This document shows positions 1-9,719 of a DNA stretch of 64,000 bases, in pieces. Within the stretch, counting starts at the first letter, position 1. Each line of letters starts with the position of its first letter. The notes under the pieces were generated by a model that was not told the origin of the DNA, made no database searches, and worked only from the letters and a program-made list of their open reading frames with translations. The position numbers were made by a program, and so were the translations under genes. This DNA comes from Armatimonadota bacterium (lineage in GTDB: Bacteria; Armatimonadota; Zipacnadia; Zipacnadales; JABUFB01): the NCBI GenBank assembly GCA_013314775.1, contig JABUFB010000009.1, positions 402,428 through 466,427 on the forward strand. Reading direction: 5' to 3'.

Positions 1-501
1 GGCGTTGAAGGGCTTGTTCGTGTCTTTCTTGGGTTGCACCGAGAGCGGCTGATCCGTTCGCGACTGGTTCTGACCGGAGACCGTTCGTACTACTCTGAGG
101 AGTTCCGGGCGCTGGTCCGCTCCGGAGTTGACCTCGGCCTGGTAGAGGAACTGGGATACGTGTCCGAGAGTGCGCTGCCGGGTTTGTATAGAAACGCAAT
201 TGCATTGGTCTATCCGTCCAAGTACGAAGGATTTGGGCTCCCGCCACTGGAAGCAATGTCGGTGGGATGCCCGGTGATCACGACGCGCTGCACCGCCATT
301 CCGGAAGTGTGCGGGGATGCAGCGTACTACATCGATCCTGATGACGAGCGAGATTTCGGCGCAGCCCTGATAGCGCTCGAGACCAATAGCCAACTGCGGA
401 CTGAGCTGGCAGCGCGGGGCGCAAGACGGGTGAAGCTCTTCTCGTGGGGCAGCGCGGCGCAAAGGTTCCTGGACATCTTGTCTCGGCTGGTTCAGAAATG
501 A
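1..501 (+). CDS. Glycosyltransferase family 4-type protein, C-terminal part (5' end outside window)
   Basis: The reading frame is open to the left edge, so only the C-terminal 166 codons are visible. They form the nucleotide-sugar-binding half of a GT-B glycosyltransferase. The hallmark segment [19 protein letters not shown] contains the E-x7-E motif that contacts the donor nucleotide in GT4 enzymes, followed by PVITT and an [13 protein letters not shown] loop. It presumably transfers a sugar from a nucleotide donor to a growing lipid-linked oligosaccharide at the cytoplasmic face of the membrane. The next gene starts 3 bases after its stop, so it lies in a tight plus-strand glycosyltransferase operon. 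Donor and acceptor cannot be inferred. Confidence 0.9.
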   Translation, partial: GVEGLVRVFLGLHRERLIRSRLVLTGDRSYYSEEFRALVRSGVDLGLVEELGYVSESALPGLYRNAIALVYPSKYEGFGLPPLEAMSVGCPVITTRCTAIPEVCGDAAYYIDPDDERDFGAALIALETNSQLRTELAARGARRVKLFSWGSAAQRFLDILSRLVQK

Positions 502-504
502 AGG

Positions 505-1707
505 GTGGTGCCCGGCATTCGCGAAACGGTTGTCCTGGTAGAGCCTGAAAGGCGCAATCAGGAGCACGCAAGTTTCAATGCGGCCCTGCTTGAGGCCGTG
601 TTGCTTGCATACCCTGAGGAGGAGGTTCTCTTCCTTGCCCAGGAAGCCCATTTGCAGTGGGCCCGGAGAGCCTACGAGACCTCTCTGGGGCCCATTTCCT
701 CGCGGGTTCGCTGGCAGGAAATCCAGATTGCGCCGAAGGACTTTGGGGGCATCCGGCGCCTTCCGTATGAACGGCACTGGTGCCGTGCTGTGGTACAGCT
801 TGCAGCGCGGCACACAACGAGGGCGATTATCCTGTGCTCCGTTGCCGACGCCGGACTGTGGCTGCTGAAGGGGATGCTGAACAGAAGCAGTCCCGCAACA
901 CCTGTACTTGCGTTCATGCATAGTAGTCTTGGGTGCATCGCAGAGCCTTTCCGTCGCAGTCCCTGGAATTGGTTCATCGATCTACGACAGGTGTTGCGTT
1001 CCCGGCACCCGGACTGCCTTCGGTATATTGCATTGGGTCCGGCGATCCATGGGGCGGTCTGCGAGATACTGCCTCAGGTAGCTGATCATTTCGAACAACT
1101 CGATCTTCCATGCCTGTGGGCGCGAGACGCCGGGACAGATCTGTCTGATGGCGATTGCGTGCGATTTGGTTTCTTCGGAGCACCGCGCCCGGGGACGGGC
1201 TTCGACATCTTCTGCCGACTGGCTACGGACATGCGGGAATACTCGGCCGAGGGACGTTGTGAGTTTGTCCTCATCGGCTTTCTGAACACAGACGTACCGG
1301 ACTATCCAACTCAGGATGTGACGGGCGTCTCGCACCAGCCCCTCACGACGGAGGAGTACTGTCGGCGAGGGGATGCGATCACGTACTCCATTTGGGCAGG
1401 TTCGCCTGCCAAATACCGCTTCACTGCGAGCGCTTCGTTCGTTGACACGCTGTCTTTCGTGAAGCCCGGGGTCTTCTTGAGGGCACCCTACGTCGAGAGC
1501 TATTTTGCGCAGATGGGCGACATTGGGTATCTGTGCGATGACTACGAATCGATGCGGAGACAGATCACCTCGATTATCGAAGCGCCACCCAGGGACCGCT
1601 ACCGTGAGCAGTGCGCTAACATAATCCGCGGGCGGAGAATCTTTTCGCCGGAGACGGTGGGGCAGAGCCTCCGGGCGCTCGTAACTCGGACCGCAAAGCT
1701 AACATAG
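505..1707 (+). CDS. Putative GT-B-like glycosyltransferase, family not recognised
   Basis: A 400-residue soluble protein starting at GTG, 3 bases after the upstream glycosyltransferase stop, with a second GTG one codon later. The C-terminal half (about residues 215-395) reads like the second Rossmann domain of a GT-B enzyme: a beta strand (VRFGFFGAP), a later FVLIGF strand, and a terminal region resembling the glycosyl-synchronisation part of GT4 proteins. The canonical E-x7-E motif is not evident, so the activity is uncertain. Position between a GT4-type and a GT2-type gene supports a role in glycan assembly. No signal peptide or membrane segment is visible. Coding is supported by length, tight spacing and codon use; the function is inference. 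Confidence 0.7.
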   Translation: MVPGIRETVVLVEPERRNQEHASFNAALLEAVLLAYPEEEVLFLAQEAHLQWARRAYETSLGPISSRVRWQEIQIAPKDFGGIRRLPYERHWCRAVVQLAARHTTRAIILCSVADAGLWLLKGMLNRSSPATPVLAFMHSSLGCIAEPFRRSPWNWFIDLRQVLRSRHPDCLRYIALGPAIHGAVCEILPQVADHFEQLDLPCLWARDAGTDLSDGDCVRFGFFGAPRPGTGFDIFCRLATDMREYSAEGRCEFVLIGFLNTDVPDYPTQDVTGVSHQPLTTEEYCRRGDAITYSIWAGSPAKYRFTASASFVDTLSFVKPGVFLRAPYVESYFAQMGDIGYLCDDYESMRRQITSIIEAPPRDRYREQCANIIRGRRIFSPETVGQSLRALVTRTAKLT

Positions 1708-1733
1708 ATATTGCAGCGCAGAGGTCGAGCGCA

Positions 1734-2822
1734 ATGGAAGAAATCACGCGAGAGACACGCGGCTGCGAGCATGAGACTTGCGTGGCCGGAGGCCGTATCC
1801 AGAGCGGTCTTCGGGTGAGTGTGGTTGTTCCTGCCTACAACGCACAGGACACCATCGAGCGGGCCATCAACTCGATCTATGCGCAGACGTATGACGACAT
1901 CCACGAGATCATCGTTGTCGACGACGGATCCACCGACGGTACCGCTGATATCGTGCGCAGCAGGTACCCGGAGGTGACTGTGATCCAGCAAGCCAACACG
2001 GGCAGTCCGGGGGCGCGGAACCGAGGCGTGGAGGCATCTTCCGGAGAGTATGTTGCGTTTCTCGACGATGATGATGAGTGGTTACCCGAGAAGACAGCGC
2101 TGCAGATGGGGTGTTTTCGGGCCTACCCAGGGCTCGTGATGACCACCACAGAGAGCCTCACTGATGACCAGCCGAGCCCAGTAGACGACAGCGATGGGTT
2201 ACTTCAGACGCTTGCCTTTGATACCGTCTTTCCACGGATCCCATTCCATTGTGGCTGTTCGGGATGGATAGTGCGCCGCACAGCGTTCGACCAATGCGGC
2301 GGGTTCGCGGTTCACATGCGACGTGGACAAGATACGGAATGGATGCTCAGAGCCCTGTTACTTGGGTTCTCACTCGGACTTGTCACGATCCCGCTGTTTC
2401 GTTATTACGGCAGATCGCGAAGACAGGAAGCAGAGAAGACGGCGGAAATGGTTAGGAAACGTCACCAAGTGCTCTCACCGATTGTCGAGAGCTATGGGGT
2501 GTTGGCAGCCCAGTACCCCGCGCGGCTATCTCATCGGCAGGTAGACCGGAAGATCGCGGAATACTACTGGGCTGAGGCACGGGAGCTGTGGCGCTGGGGT
2601 CTGGCCACGGAAGCACGTGAATGTCTTTCGAGATGCTCAGCGAGATCGAAGGCTCTCGGGCTGCGACTCCTGTGTTCCCTGGCGCATGGTCTGCCAGGAC
2701 CGTTCTACGCGCTTCAAGACGTACTGGTGCATGGGGCCAAGGGCGCAGTGCAGCTGCTACCCGGTGGTAGGCACCTGTGGAGCAGAATCAGGTCCGCACT
2801 CAATCGCTATTACCTGGTCTAG
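1734..2822 (+). CDS. Glycosyltransferase family 2 protein
   Basis: A 362-residue GT-A fold glycosyltransferase. After about 25 non-conserved residues the GT2 core begins with VSVVVPAYNAQDTIERAI, followed by IIVVDDGSTDGT (donor-nucleotide Asp at about 63-64) and the metal-binding DxD-type motif in FLDDDDEW (about residues 109-116). The C-terminal 150 residues are helical and probably recognise the acceptor. It would use a nucleotide-diphospho-sugar in the cytoplasm to extend a polysaccharide repeat unit. It starts with ATG 26 bases after the previous stop and is probably co-transcribed with it. Sugar specificity cannot be read from the sequence. Confidence 0.9.
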   Translation: MEEITRETRGCEHETCVAGGRIQSGLRVSVVVPAYNAQDTIERAINSIYAQTYDDIHEIIVVDDGSTDGTADIVRSRYPEVTVIQQANTGSPGARNRGVEASSGEYVAFLDDDDEWLPEKTALQMGCFRAYPGLVMTTTESLTDDQPSPVDDSDGLLQTLAFDTVFPRIPFHCGCSGWIVRRTAFDQCGGFAVHMRRGQDTEWMLRALLLGFSLGLVTIPLFRYYGRSRRQEAEKTAEMVRKRHQVLSPIVESYGVLAAQYPARLSHRQVDRKIAEYYWAEARELWRWGLATEARECLSRCSARSKALGLRLLCSLAHGLPGPFYALQDVLVHGAKGAVQLLPGGRHLWSRIRSALNRYYLV

Positions 2823-3006
2823 GTACCGACTTAGGAATGGCCCACTGGGCGGATGCCGAGAGAGGCAGTATCAGACGGCAATCGGCCGGCCGGAGACTGA
2901 ATCCAAGTACGAAGCTCTGGTCTCGCTGATGCTGATCGTTCGCCAGTCGGATGGGGAGAGATGCACTGATATGGGCCAGCGGCGACGAGAGCATCGAGGA
3001 TTGGTG

Positions 3007-3786
3007 ATGTCTACCAGCGGGTATTCCTTGGCCTACGGGGCGTTCCTCGTAGTCCCTCGTCCTGTGCTGTTCGCATGGTACTATCCGCCTCTGATCGTAG
3101 CTGTGGCTTTGCAGGGCGCGATGGGTGCACAGTATGCTTGGGTGTATGCCGTGAACGCATACTCACGTAGACGCCCGAGTCGCGACGGCCTTGGGCCCTG
3201 CCCAGGGAGACGTGCTATCCGGACTGCAGCGGGACTACTCATATGGGTTCTTGTGCTGGCGCCCCTGGTGGCCAGATGGCCGAACCACATCGGTGAGGCC
3301 GTCAAGATGCAGCGGTTTGAGAACGAGTTGCGCAAGCCAATCGGCGTCTGGCTTGAGCAGAACACAGTCCCAGATGCAGTTGTCGCCACAGAACCCATCG
3401 GCTACATCGGTTACTATAGCAAGCGGCCCATCCTCGACGAAGTGGGGCTTGTGAGTCCGATGGCATTGCCTTCTCGAGCCCTCGGTGATGGGTGGTTCGC
3501 AGATCTGCTGCGTCGGGCCAAGCCAGAATACTGCGTCGAGCGAACGCTGCTTCTGAACCAGAACCAGACCATCACATCACCGTATAGACCGTTCCGCGGA
3601 GATGCAGACCGTACTTGGTTCTCGGCCAATTATGTCCCGGTGGCCGTTTTCTCTCTGCCGCGCTCTCGATGGTATTCACAGGATCCAGGACGGCACCACT
3701 ACACCATCTACTGTCGCCGTGACCATGCGTACAAGAAGCTGCGCATCGGCGGCGCGCCGCGAACCACTGGACGCGAAGGTCATTAG
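3007..3786 (+). pseudogene. C-terminal remnant of a GT39/PMT-like membrane glycosyltransferase
   Basis: This open stretch matches only the last part of a polyprenol-phosphate-sugar-dependent GT39-type protein. Two hydrophobic segments remain (YSLAYGAFLVVPRPVLFAWY onward and AAGLLIWVLVLAPLVA), followed by the soluble C-terminal domain with VWLEQNTVPDAVVATEPIGY and YYSKRPILDEVGLVSP. The N-terminal catalytic half with its first loop Asp/Glu and about eight membrane helices is absent. The 180 bases before it and the overlapping end of the GT2 gene contain nothing resembling it. The frame is open further upstream (from 2617), but that part has no coding character. Whether a 259-residue product is made from the ATG at 3007 is unclear; a decayed gene is the simplest reading. 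Confidence 0.6.
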
Positions 3787-3919
3787 CGCGAGTGGATACG
3801 GAAGCTTGAAAGTGCGCGTCACCGAGGTGGAGAGCCTCGTGAATGGAAGATGGCTGCCCGCCGGGCTGCCGGAGACCAAATAGGATCCCGACCCCCACCC
3901 GCGAAGCTAGGAGCGCCCT
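3787..3919 (+). other. Short gap with protein-like fragment in a second frame
   Basis: Starting inside the preceding remnant, a second plus-strand frame ends at 3883 and translates near its end to VISASGYGSLKVRVTE and NGRWLPAGLPETK, which looks more protein-like than chance. It may be the displaced tail of the decayed gene or a scrap of another one. A ribosome-binding site for the next gene (GGAGC, about 3910-3914) follows. Confidence 0.3.
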
Positions 3920-5653
3920 TTGCCCATGCGGCACAACCTTGATGACAAGTGGCTGTTGCTCATACTCGTCTCGGCCATGATGCTGGATATCTGGGCCATC
4001 TGGTGGGGGTTGCCGAATACGGCAGAGTGGGACGCCGACTCTTCCGTCCCGATGACCACCCTGCGGGGCGCGCTCAACCAGTTCAGTTTCGGATGGTTCG
4101 GTCAACACCAGCCGTTGCAGCCTGCCCTGATCGCGCTCCTGTGTGTCCCGCTTTTCGCGTACGTTTACCTCACCGGCGGCATCAACTTGTCTGACGTGCA
4201 GAGGACATACCCATGGGGCCTGAGAGACCCCGAATGGGTGCTCAGTGGGGTCATTCTCATTGGCCGCCTTCTGTCATTGGCCTCCCACTTGCTCCTCATC
4301 TGGGCCATGTACCAGATCGGTCTGCGGCTGCGCGGGAGAGTGACCGCTCTTGCCGCGGCCGTCCTTGGCGCACTGTACTATCCATTCGTCTACTATGCGC
4401 ACGTCGGCAACCCCGACATGTTGTACATCGCATTGTTGGCAGTGGCCGTCCTGGCCTGCTTCGCATTTCTGGAGAAGCCTTCGGCACGGAGCATCTCGTG
4501 GCTGGCTTTCTGGGCGGCACTATCAACAAGCGTGAAGTTCCAGGCGCTGCCGTTCTTCGCGGGAATGGTGCCCGTGGTGCTGTGGGTGCTTCTTGCGGAT
4601 CAGCGCCGGACCGACAGGCAAGGGCCGGCCAGAACCCGGAAAGGACTGGGACTGGCGGGGCTGGGACTGGTCATCTTTGTTGCAACCTTCGCGGTCGCGA
4701 ACAACTGGATGCTGAACTTTGACAGCTCGATGGAGTGGATCGCGAACAAGAAACGTGGGGCAGAAGGCTCGAAGGAGACTCGTGCGGAGTGGGCCAGACT
4801 TGCCGCTTCGATGCACGCTGCCGATCCGATGCTAAGACTGAGTTTCGCCGAGGGCACCTGGGTATGCGTCAGGGAAGGGTTCAGCCTGCCAGTGCTGGGG
4901 CTGGGGGCGTTGGGCCTGGTCTTGCTTGTGAGCACCCAGCCAATCAAGGCGGCGGCTCTCGTCGGCCCGTCCATCGCATATGGGGCCTTCTATTGGTATG
5001 TGAACGCTGCCTTCGACCGCTACCTGTTCCCGCTCGTGGTCCCGCTCCTGTTGATGGCCGCTTTCGGCGCAGAGCGGCTATGGCAGGCTTCTCTCCGCTT
5101 CCGGGCATACCGCTTTGCCCTCGGTCTTGTCGCTATCGTCTTGGCTATCTTTCTACTAGCCCGTGTCATTGCACTAGACTACGTGCTCCTCAACGGCAGC
5201 CGCCAGCAGGCCGAGCGATGGTTCGCGGAAAGACCGCAGTACCGAGATGCGACCGTGATCGTGTACCAGGACCCTGATGGAGCGCCGAGATTGCAGGATC
5301 TGGTCCGCTTGCGCTCACTTGGCCCTGCTTCGTACTTCGCGGATAAGAAGAATCAGACGGACCCGAAGCGCCATTTCCGTCGGCCGGCAGTTCCGGATGA
5401 GGTCAAGTCTCTGCCCTATCTGCTCAACCTTGATCCCGAGTTCGTGGTGCTTTTCCCCGCAGACCGTCCTGACAACGAAGTGGACTATCTGCTCCGAACG
5501 AATCCGGGCAAGTACCGGGTTGTCGCCAGTTTCGGCGGCCCAACGCGGCTGGTAAGGCGGACCTTTGCTGCTAATCCCAAGCTCGAGATCTGGCAGCGGG
5601 TGCGGGGGACGGATCCTGATGGTGCCGGTTCCGAGATGAAGCATCCAGAATGA
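3920..5653 (+). CDS. GT39/PMT-like multi-pass membrane glycosyltransferase
   Basis: A 577-residue integral membrane protein with about ten hydrophobic helices. It begins with LLLILVSAMMLDIWAIWWGL, then an acidic periplasmic loop containing EWDAD, the position where GT39 and ArnT-type enzymes carry catalytic acidic residues. Helices follow to about residue 425, then a C-terminal soluble domain. Such proteins transfer sugars from polyprenyl-phosphate donors to lipid or protein acceptors on the outer face of the inner membrane. An AGGAGC ribosome-binding site lies just upstream of ATG 3920; a second in-frame ATG at 3926 is possible. It is the last plus-strand gene of the locus and converges on a methyltransferase remnant 39 bases away. 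Substrate is unknown. Confidence 0.8.
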   Translation: MPMRHNLDDKWLLLILVSAMMLDIWAIWWGLPNTAEWDADSSVPMTTLRGALNQFSFGWFGQHQPLQPALIALLCVPLFAYVYLTGGINLSDVQRTYPWGLRDPEWVLSGVILIGRLLSLASHLLLIWAMYQIGLRLRGRVTALAAAVLGALYYPFVYYAHVGNPDMLYIALLAVAVLACFAFLEKPSARSISWLAFWAALSTSVKFQALPFFAGMVPVVLWVLLADQRRTDRQGPARTRKGLGLAGLGLVIFVATFAVANNWMLNFDSSMEWIANKKRGAEGSKETRAEWARLAASMHAADPMLRLSFAEGTWVCVREGFSLPVLGLGALGLVLLVSTQPIKAAALVGPSIAYGAFYWYVNAAFDRYLFPLVVPLLLMAAFGAERLWQASLRFRAYRFALGLVAIVLAIFLLARVIALDYVLLNGSRQQAERWFAERPQYRDATVIVYQDPDGAPRLQDLVRLRSLGPASYFADKKNQTDPKRHFRRPAVPDEVKSLPYLLNLDPEFVVLFPADRPDNEVDYLLRTNPGKYRVVASFGGPTRLVRRTFAANPKLEIWQRVRGTDPDGAGSEMKHPE

Positions 5654-5692
5654 TGACCTTGTCCCCGCTCGGGTGCGCCACCCGCGCCGCGG

Positions 5693-6681
5693 TCAGGCGA
5701 TGCTTCGGAAAAGGATGTCCGCCGCCAGGGTACACAAGTCCTCGTCGGGTAGATCGCGGAACTCTGGCGCCAGAGCCCGCCGAGGTACGGGAAGCTCGTC
5801 GGTGACGGTGCTGGACAGTACTTGTGCCTCCAAACCGTGTTTCGAAGCCAATTCGAGGTATCTGCCCAGGCGCGCCCGATTGATCGCGTCAGGTGCATTC
5901 CGTGTACACAGGTCCCAGAGCCATCGGGGAAACTGCATCATCAAGAGGGGATTCTTCGATCGCGACATCCCATGGTCTTTGAGATCGATATGGTGGACAG
6001 CGACTCCTGCGGGGGAGAGCACCCGAGACATGCTTTCGAAGGCGCGGTCGAGGTCGCCCACGTGCTGCAGCACAGAGTGGGAGAACATGAAATCCACACT
6101 TCCCGCGGGCAGCGGGATGTCCTCGGCGCGGCCCAATTCTCATAGACCAACTCATAGTCACCATTTACGGCGCGCCGCCTGATTTCCGCTGTTTCCTGCT
6201 CGGTGCACTCTATGAATGCAGGGATCTCTTCGGCAATCCTCAATGCCCCTGACACGGTCTCTTCGACGGATGCCCAACGTTCACAGTCGACGGCGATGAC
6301 CCGCTTCGCCCCAAGCAGTGCGAACATGAGGGAGACATCGAGCGTGCGCCCTGGGCCGATCTCGCAGACCGTGGCCCGGTCAATATCCAGGCCGCTCGCT
6401 CTGAAGTGCCCCCAGTACTTGGCAAAGAGCCGCAGGTATCCCTCGTCTCCGGGTGGTTTCCAGCTGCGGTGAGATACCCGGTCGGCCGCCTTCGCGATGA
6501 CCGGCACCGATGCGAGTATACGTCGAGACAGCCTTCTTGTCGCCTGCAGATAAAGCCAAGTCCGCGAGCGCCGAAAATGGGATGCTGCGAACTCCCGGAC
6601 GTCAACCGCGTCTGCTCTCCGGAAATCTGTCACGGATACTCCCCCAGGGTGAGGCCCACGCTGATTGCTGTTCCGCGACAT
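5693..6681 (-). pseudogene. Class I SAM-dependent methyltransferase, split by a frameshift
   Basis: Two adjacent minus-strand frames form one methyltransferase. The N-terminal part (6681 to about 6140) has the SAM-binding motif I region TVCEIGPGRTLDVSLMFALLG and motif II VIAVDCERW, and ends normally at YELVYEN. The continuation (about 6136 to 5693) is one base out of phase and supplies LGRAEDIPLPAGSVDFMFS, SHSVLQHV and a typical C-terminal domain. The junction reads as one missing base at about 6136-6141. It is either a real inactivating mutation or a base-calling error. If intact it would methylate a sugar or lipid intermediate of the neighbouring polysaccharide pathway. It is the most downstream gene of the minus-strand group. 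Confidence 0.8.
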
Positions 6682-6749
6682 TCATTGGTATGCTTCTGTT
6701 CGCTACAGAGCGAAACAGGGGCTTTCGGATAGTGCATCCTGGTTGATCG

Positions 6750-8215
6750 CTATGACCGCTTTCGCCAGAGCGAGACGTTCAGCTTGATCCAACCATGTTC
6801 CCAGGTCTTTGCATGGCTGCCCAGAGTGCTCAAGTACTCAGCTACGTGTGCATCCGGGTCGCTTCTCACCACCCAGACGCGTCTGACGGTCGACAGTTGC
6901 CGGGAGAGCAGCATCTGGAGGTCGGGCTCCTCGTGGCTTCTTGGAACTGTGACCATGATGCGCGCCAGACCCGGCTCATAGGAACGGAGACAGTATCGTT
7001 CAGTCGTGATCATGATGTCGTCCTGCTCCGCATGCATACGGAGGTACTGTGCCACCTCACGCCACTGCGTCTTCTCAAGCGTGGTCTTGTCGATCCAGAC
7101 CCCATACGCGCCAGACACGATGAGTAGCGCTGAGAGCCCGACGGCAATTCCACGAAGGCGCATCGTTGACAGGCCCGTCGCCGCCAACCCGAGCGCACAT
7201 AGACCAGCAGGCATCAGCGCCTTCGGTGACCACATTCCTCCTCGCATCAAGCAGACGCCGGCGAAAAAGACAACCGCGAGTATGCTGTTGGCGATCAGGA
7301 GCCACTTCATACCTTGTCCACCACGGGATGACCATCGCCAGCATCCCAGGCAGTACGACACGAACACCAGCGCGACAGAGGCCGCGCGCAACACCAAAAG
7401 CCCCCTGGACATCTCGTCGAGATCATCGGCAGCACCAAAGCGGGCCAGATCACCCCATAAGACTGCCGCAATGCCCGGAAGTGACGGAACGGCGCTTTGC
7501 AGGTATGCCGGACCACCGGCCTCCAGTTGCGCACGCAGATGCGGGAGCCAAGGCAGATAGAAGAGCGCTGTCAGCGGAAGGACTGCGGGGAGTCCCATCC
7601 ACACTCCGCGATCCCTAGTGACGACCGCCCATGCGCCCACTGCACCCACTGTGGCAAGCACGAAGAGGGCCCCCGAGTTATGCGTGTACAGCACACAAGC
7701 CGCGGTGAGAGATAGCCCGATCCACCCAGTGTGCGTGAGGGCCTGTAGCAACACTTCACCGCACACCAGAGCATTGCCCACACGGCAAGACCCAGCAACG
7801 CATACTGGCGCACCTCCTGGGACCATCGCAGATGCTTCGGACTGACGGCCAAGAGCACTACGCATAGTGCTGCAGTCTGGGGCGTGGTTGCGCGCCGCAT
7901 CGCGATCCATGCAATCGGGAGCGTGAGTGAGCCAAACAGCGCGGAAAGCGACCGCAGTGCCGCCTCACTGGTGCCGAAGATGGCTGCCCAGCCAGACAGG
8001 CAGAGGAAGTAGAGAGGGGGATGTTGGTCCTGCGCGACGCGCTGCAGCATGTCCGGCAGTGCAAGGGTAGTGACGACCGCCTTGGACCAGACCTCGTCAT
8101 CCCACAGCGATTCCTGTGCGAGCCCAGTGAAGCGCAGCGACAGCCCCAGAATGACGGCCAGCCCAGCCAACACATCCCAGGGCTTAGCAATCAGGCCTCC
8201 GCTTGGTGACCGCAT
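6750..8215 (-). pseudogene. GT39/ArnT-like membrane glycosyltransferase, split by a frameshift
   Basis: The N-terminal part begins at ATG 8215 behind a GGAGGG ribosome-binding site. It contains the GT39 first-loop signature SLWDDEVWSKAVV and the conserved QDQHPPLYFL motif. The frame breaks within about 7744-7765, after LGLAVWAMLWCAV. The continuation LLQALTHTGWIGLSL runs in a frame displaced by one base to the stop at 6750 and adds six or so more membrane helices and a soluble C-terminus. One deleted base explains the shift. The reconstructed protein of about 488 residues has normal family size, so the break is recent or a sequencing artefact. It would transfer a sugar from a polyprenyl-phosphate donor at the periplasmic membrane face. 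Confidence 0.8.
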
Positions 8216-8678
8216 CAGGTAACCCTCCCTGCAGGTCCAGCGTCTGATACAACATGTCTGAGTACCGGTCTGGGGTAGCAGGCAGGTTCGCCGTCCCGCC
8301 GATGGGGTTTCGACCCCTATACACTCACCAACCCCGCGCCTTCGACCGCGTGATTCTGTTTCGCCGCAAGACCGTGCTTGCGAGGCGCACAATGCAGTGC
8401 AGGTTAGCGCAGCGAGAAACCACACTCCCCGTCTTCTTGCCCTTTGTGGCGGCGCGGAACCCACAGCGCAGGCCGGGGTGCCCTGTGTGCTGTAGGCAAC
8501 GGCACTACCCGGCACAGTCTCGGGAGCCGCCGGGCCCACCCTCGCGCGTTCAGCAATATGGCGGTCGCTGGCGCGCAATACTGGCCGCTGCCAGAGCGAG
8601 CCTCGAATCAGATGCCACAGGTTTCCCCTCTCCAACCAGCCGACCCGCCGCCAGTTCCTGTCAGTGCGCGGCAGCGCA
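8216..8678. other. Intergenic stretch without recognisable gene
   Basis: About 460 bases between the deacetylase stop and the GT39-like gene. Only GC-driven open frames without protein character are present. Apart from the GGAGGG ribosome-binding site at the right-hand gene start (about 8222-8227), I see no promoter, repeat or RNA element that can be supported. Confidence 0.5.
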
Positions 8679-9719
8679 TCAGTGCGACGGTGCGGTGTCA
8701 GGCCACGCAATACGGTCTCGGCCCCATCTGGCGGCGAACTCGGATAGGCCCATGCTCTCGGTCCGCGGACGGAGATACTCGAGCAGTCCGCTGGTGCGCG
8801 CTAGCATCTGCTCCTCGGCGCGCTGGTCAGTGATGGTCGGGCTGTAACCGGCCTTCCACTCGCTCGAGTGCAACGCAATGTTGAGTACCGGTGCGCCCTG
8901 CGCGATCAGCTGCTTCGCCAGCCCGATCATCAGGTCTAGGGGCTCATAGACAGGCTGCAGAAGGACTCGCCGGGCGAGGCGCGCTTTCCGCAGCGCGCGC
9001 CTGCCAATATCGCCGCCGGGCACGCCGCTCCGTAGCAGTAGCTCCAGCCCCGCTCCGAGCGGCCCCAGCACACCGGCGGACACCGGGACCTCGAGGATCG
9101 CGTTGCCTCCGGCCTTCGAGATGCTCTGCGGATCGGGGTAGTAAGGCCAGACCGGGAACCTGGTGAAGTCCGGCCCGCCCTGGTATCGCCCCGTGTTCCG
9201 GCGGAAGCTAGTGAGCGGAGCAACCGAGGTGTCCACGGTGTAACCGGCCTCGGTGAGCAAGGCCAGACAGTCGCCGTCAAGGCCCCAACGCCCTGCCCGG
9301 AAACTGGTTGGCCGGCAGCCGAAGACGTCTGTGAGTTGTTCCGTCAGCCTCTCGAGTTTGGCGCGCCGAACCCATTGCGTGTACTCGTACCAGTATGCAT
9401 GGCCACTCCCTGGGCCGTCACCGTTCAGGGGCGGCGTTGACCACGGGTGCAAGTGGGCCCCGATCTCGGCGCGGCTGTCTGTGCTGACCCATCGTAAGAT
9501 TTCAGAGCAGTCGGGCTGCGCGGCCACATCGTAAGTGACGAGATAAGTTGGCTTAGCGCCGTAGTGCTCGCACAGCGCCTGGAAATCGACCATCGTGGAG
9601 ATGTTGTCGTATGAGGGCTCGCGATCATGGTCCCACTCGTTGTCCGCTTCAGTGTCCACGGTGATGACAAGCGCCGGCCTGACTGCCTTGCTGCTGGCCG
9701 CGTCAGTCACTTGAACCAC
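8679..9719 (-). CDS. Polysaccharide deacetylase family protein
   Basis: A 346-residue protein of the NodB/CE4-like fold. It begins with ALVITVDTEADNEWD, matching the metal- and base-carrying Asp region of motif 1. IGAHLHPW supplies the His-x-His metal ligands of motif 2, and SFRAGRWGLD is a conserved Arg motif. These enzymes remove N- or O-acetyl groups from polysaccharides; related deacetylases recur in exosortase-associated EPS loci. No signal peptide is visible, so it may act on cytoplasmic lipid-linked precursors. It starts at GTG within the last bases of the truncated flippase gene (17-base overlap), indicating co-transcription. Confidence 0.85.
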   Translation of the reverse strand: MVQVTDAASSKAVRPALVITVDTEADNEWDHDREPSYDNISTMVDFQALCEHYGAKPTYLVTYDVAAQPDCSEILRWVSTDSRAEIGAHLHPWSTPPLNGDGPGSGHAYWYEYTQWVRRAKLERLTEQLTDVFGCRPTSFRAGRWGLDGDCLALLTEAGYTVDTSVAPLTSFRRNTGRYQGGPDFTRFPVWPYYPDPQSISKAGGNAILEVPVSAGVLGPLGAGLELLLRSGVPGGDIGRRALRKARLARRVLLQPVYEPLDLMIGLAKQLIAQGAPVLNIALHSSEWKAGYSPTITDQRAEEQMLARTSGLLEYLRPRTESMGLSEFAARWGRDRIAWPDTAPSH

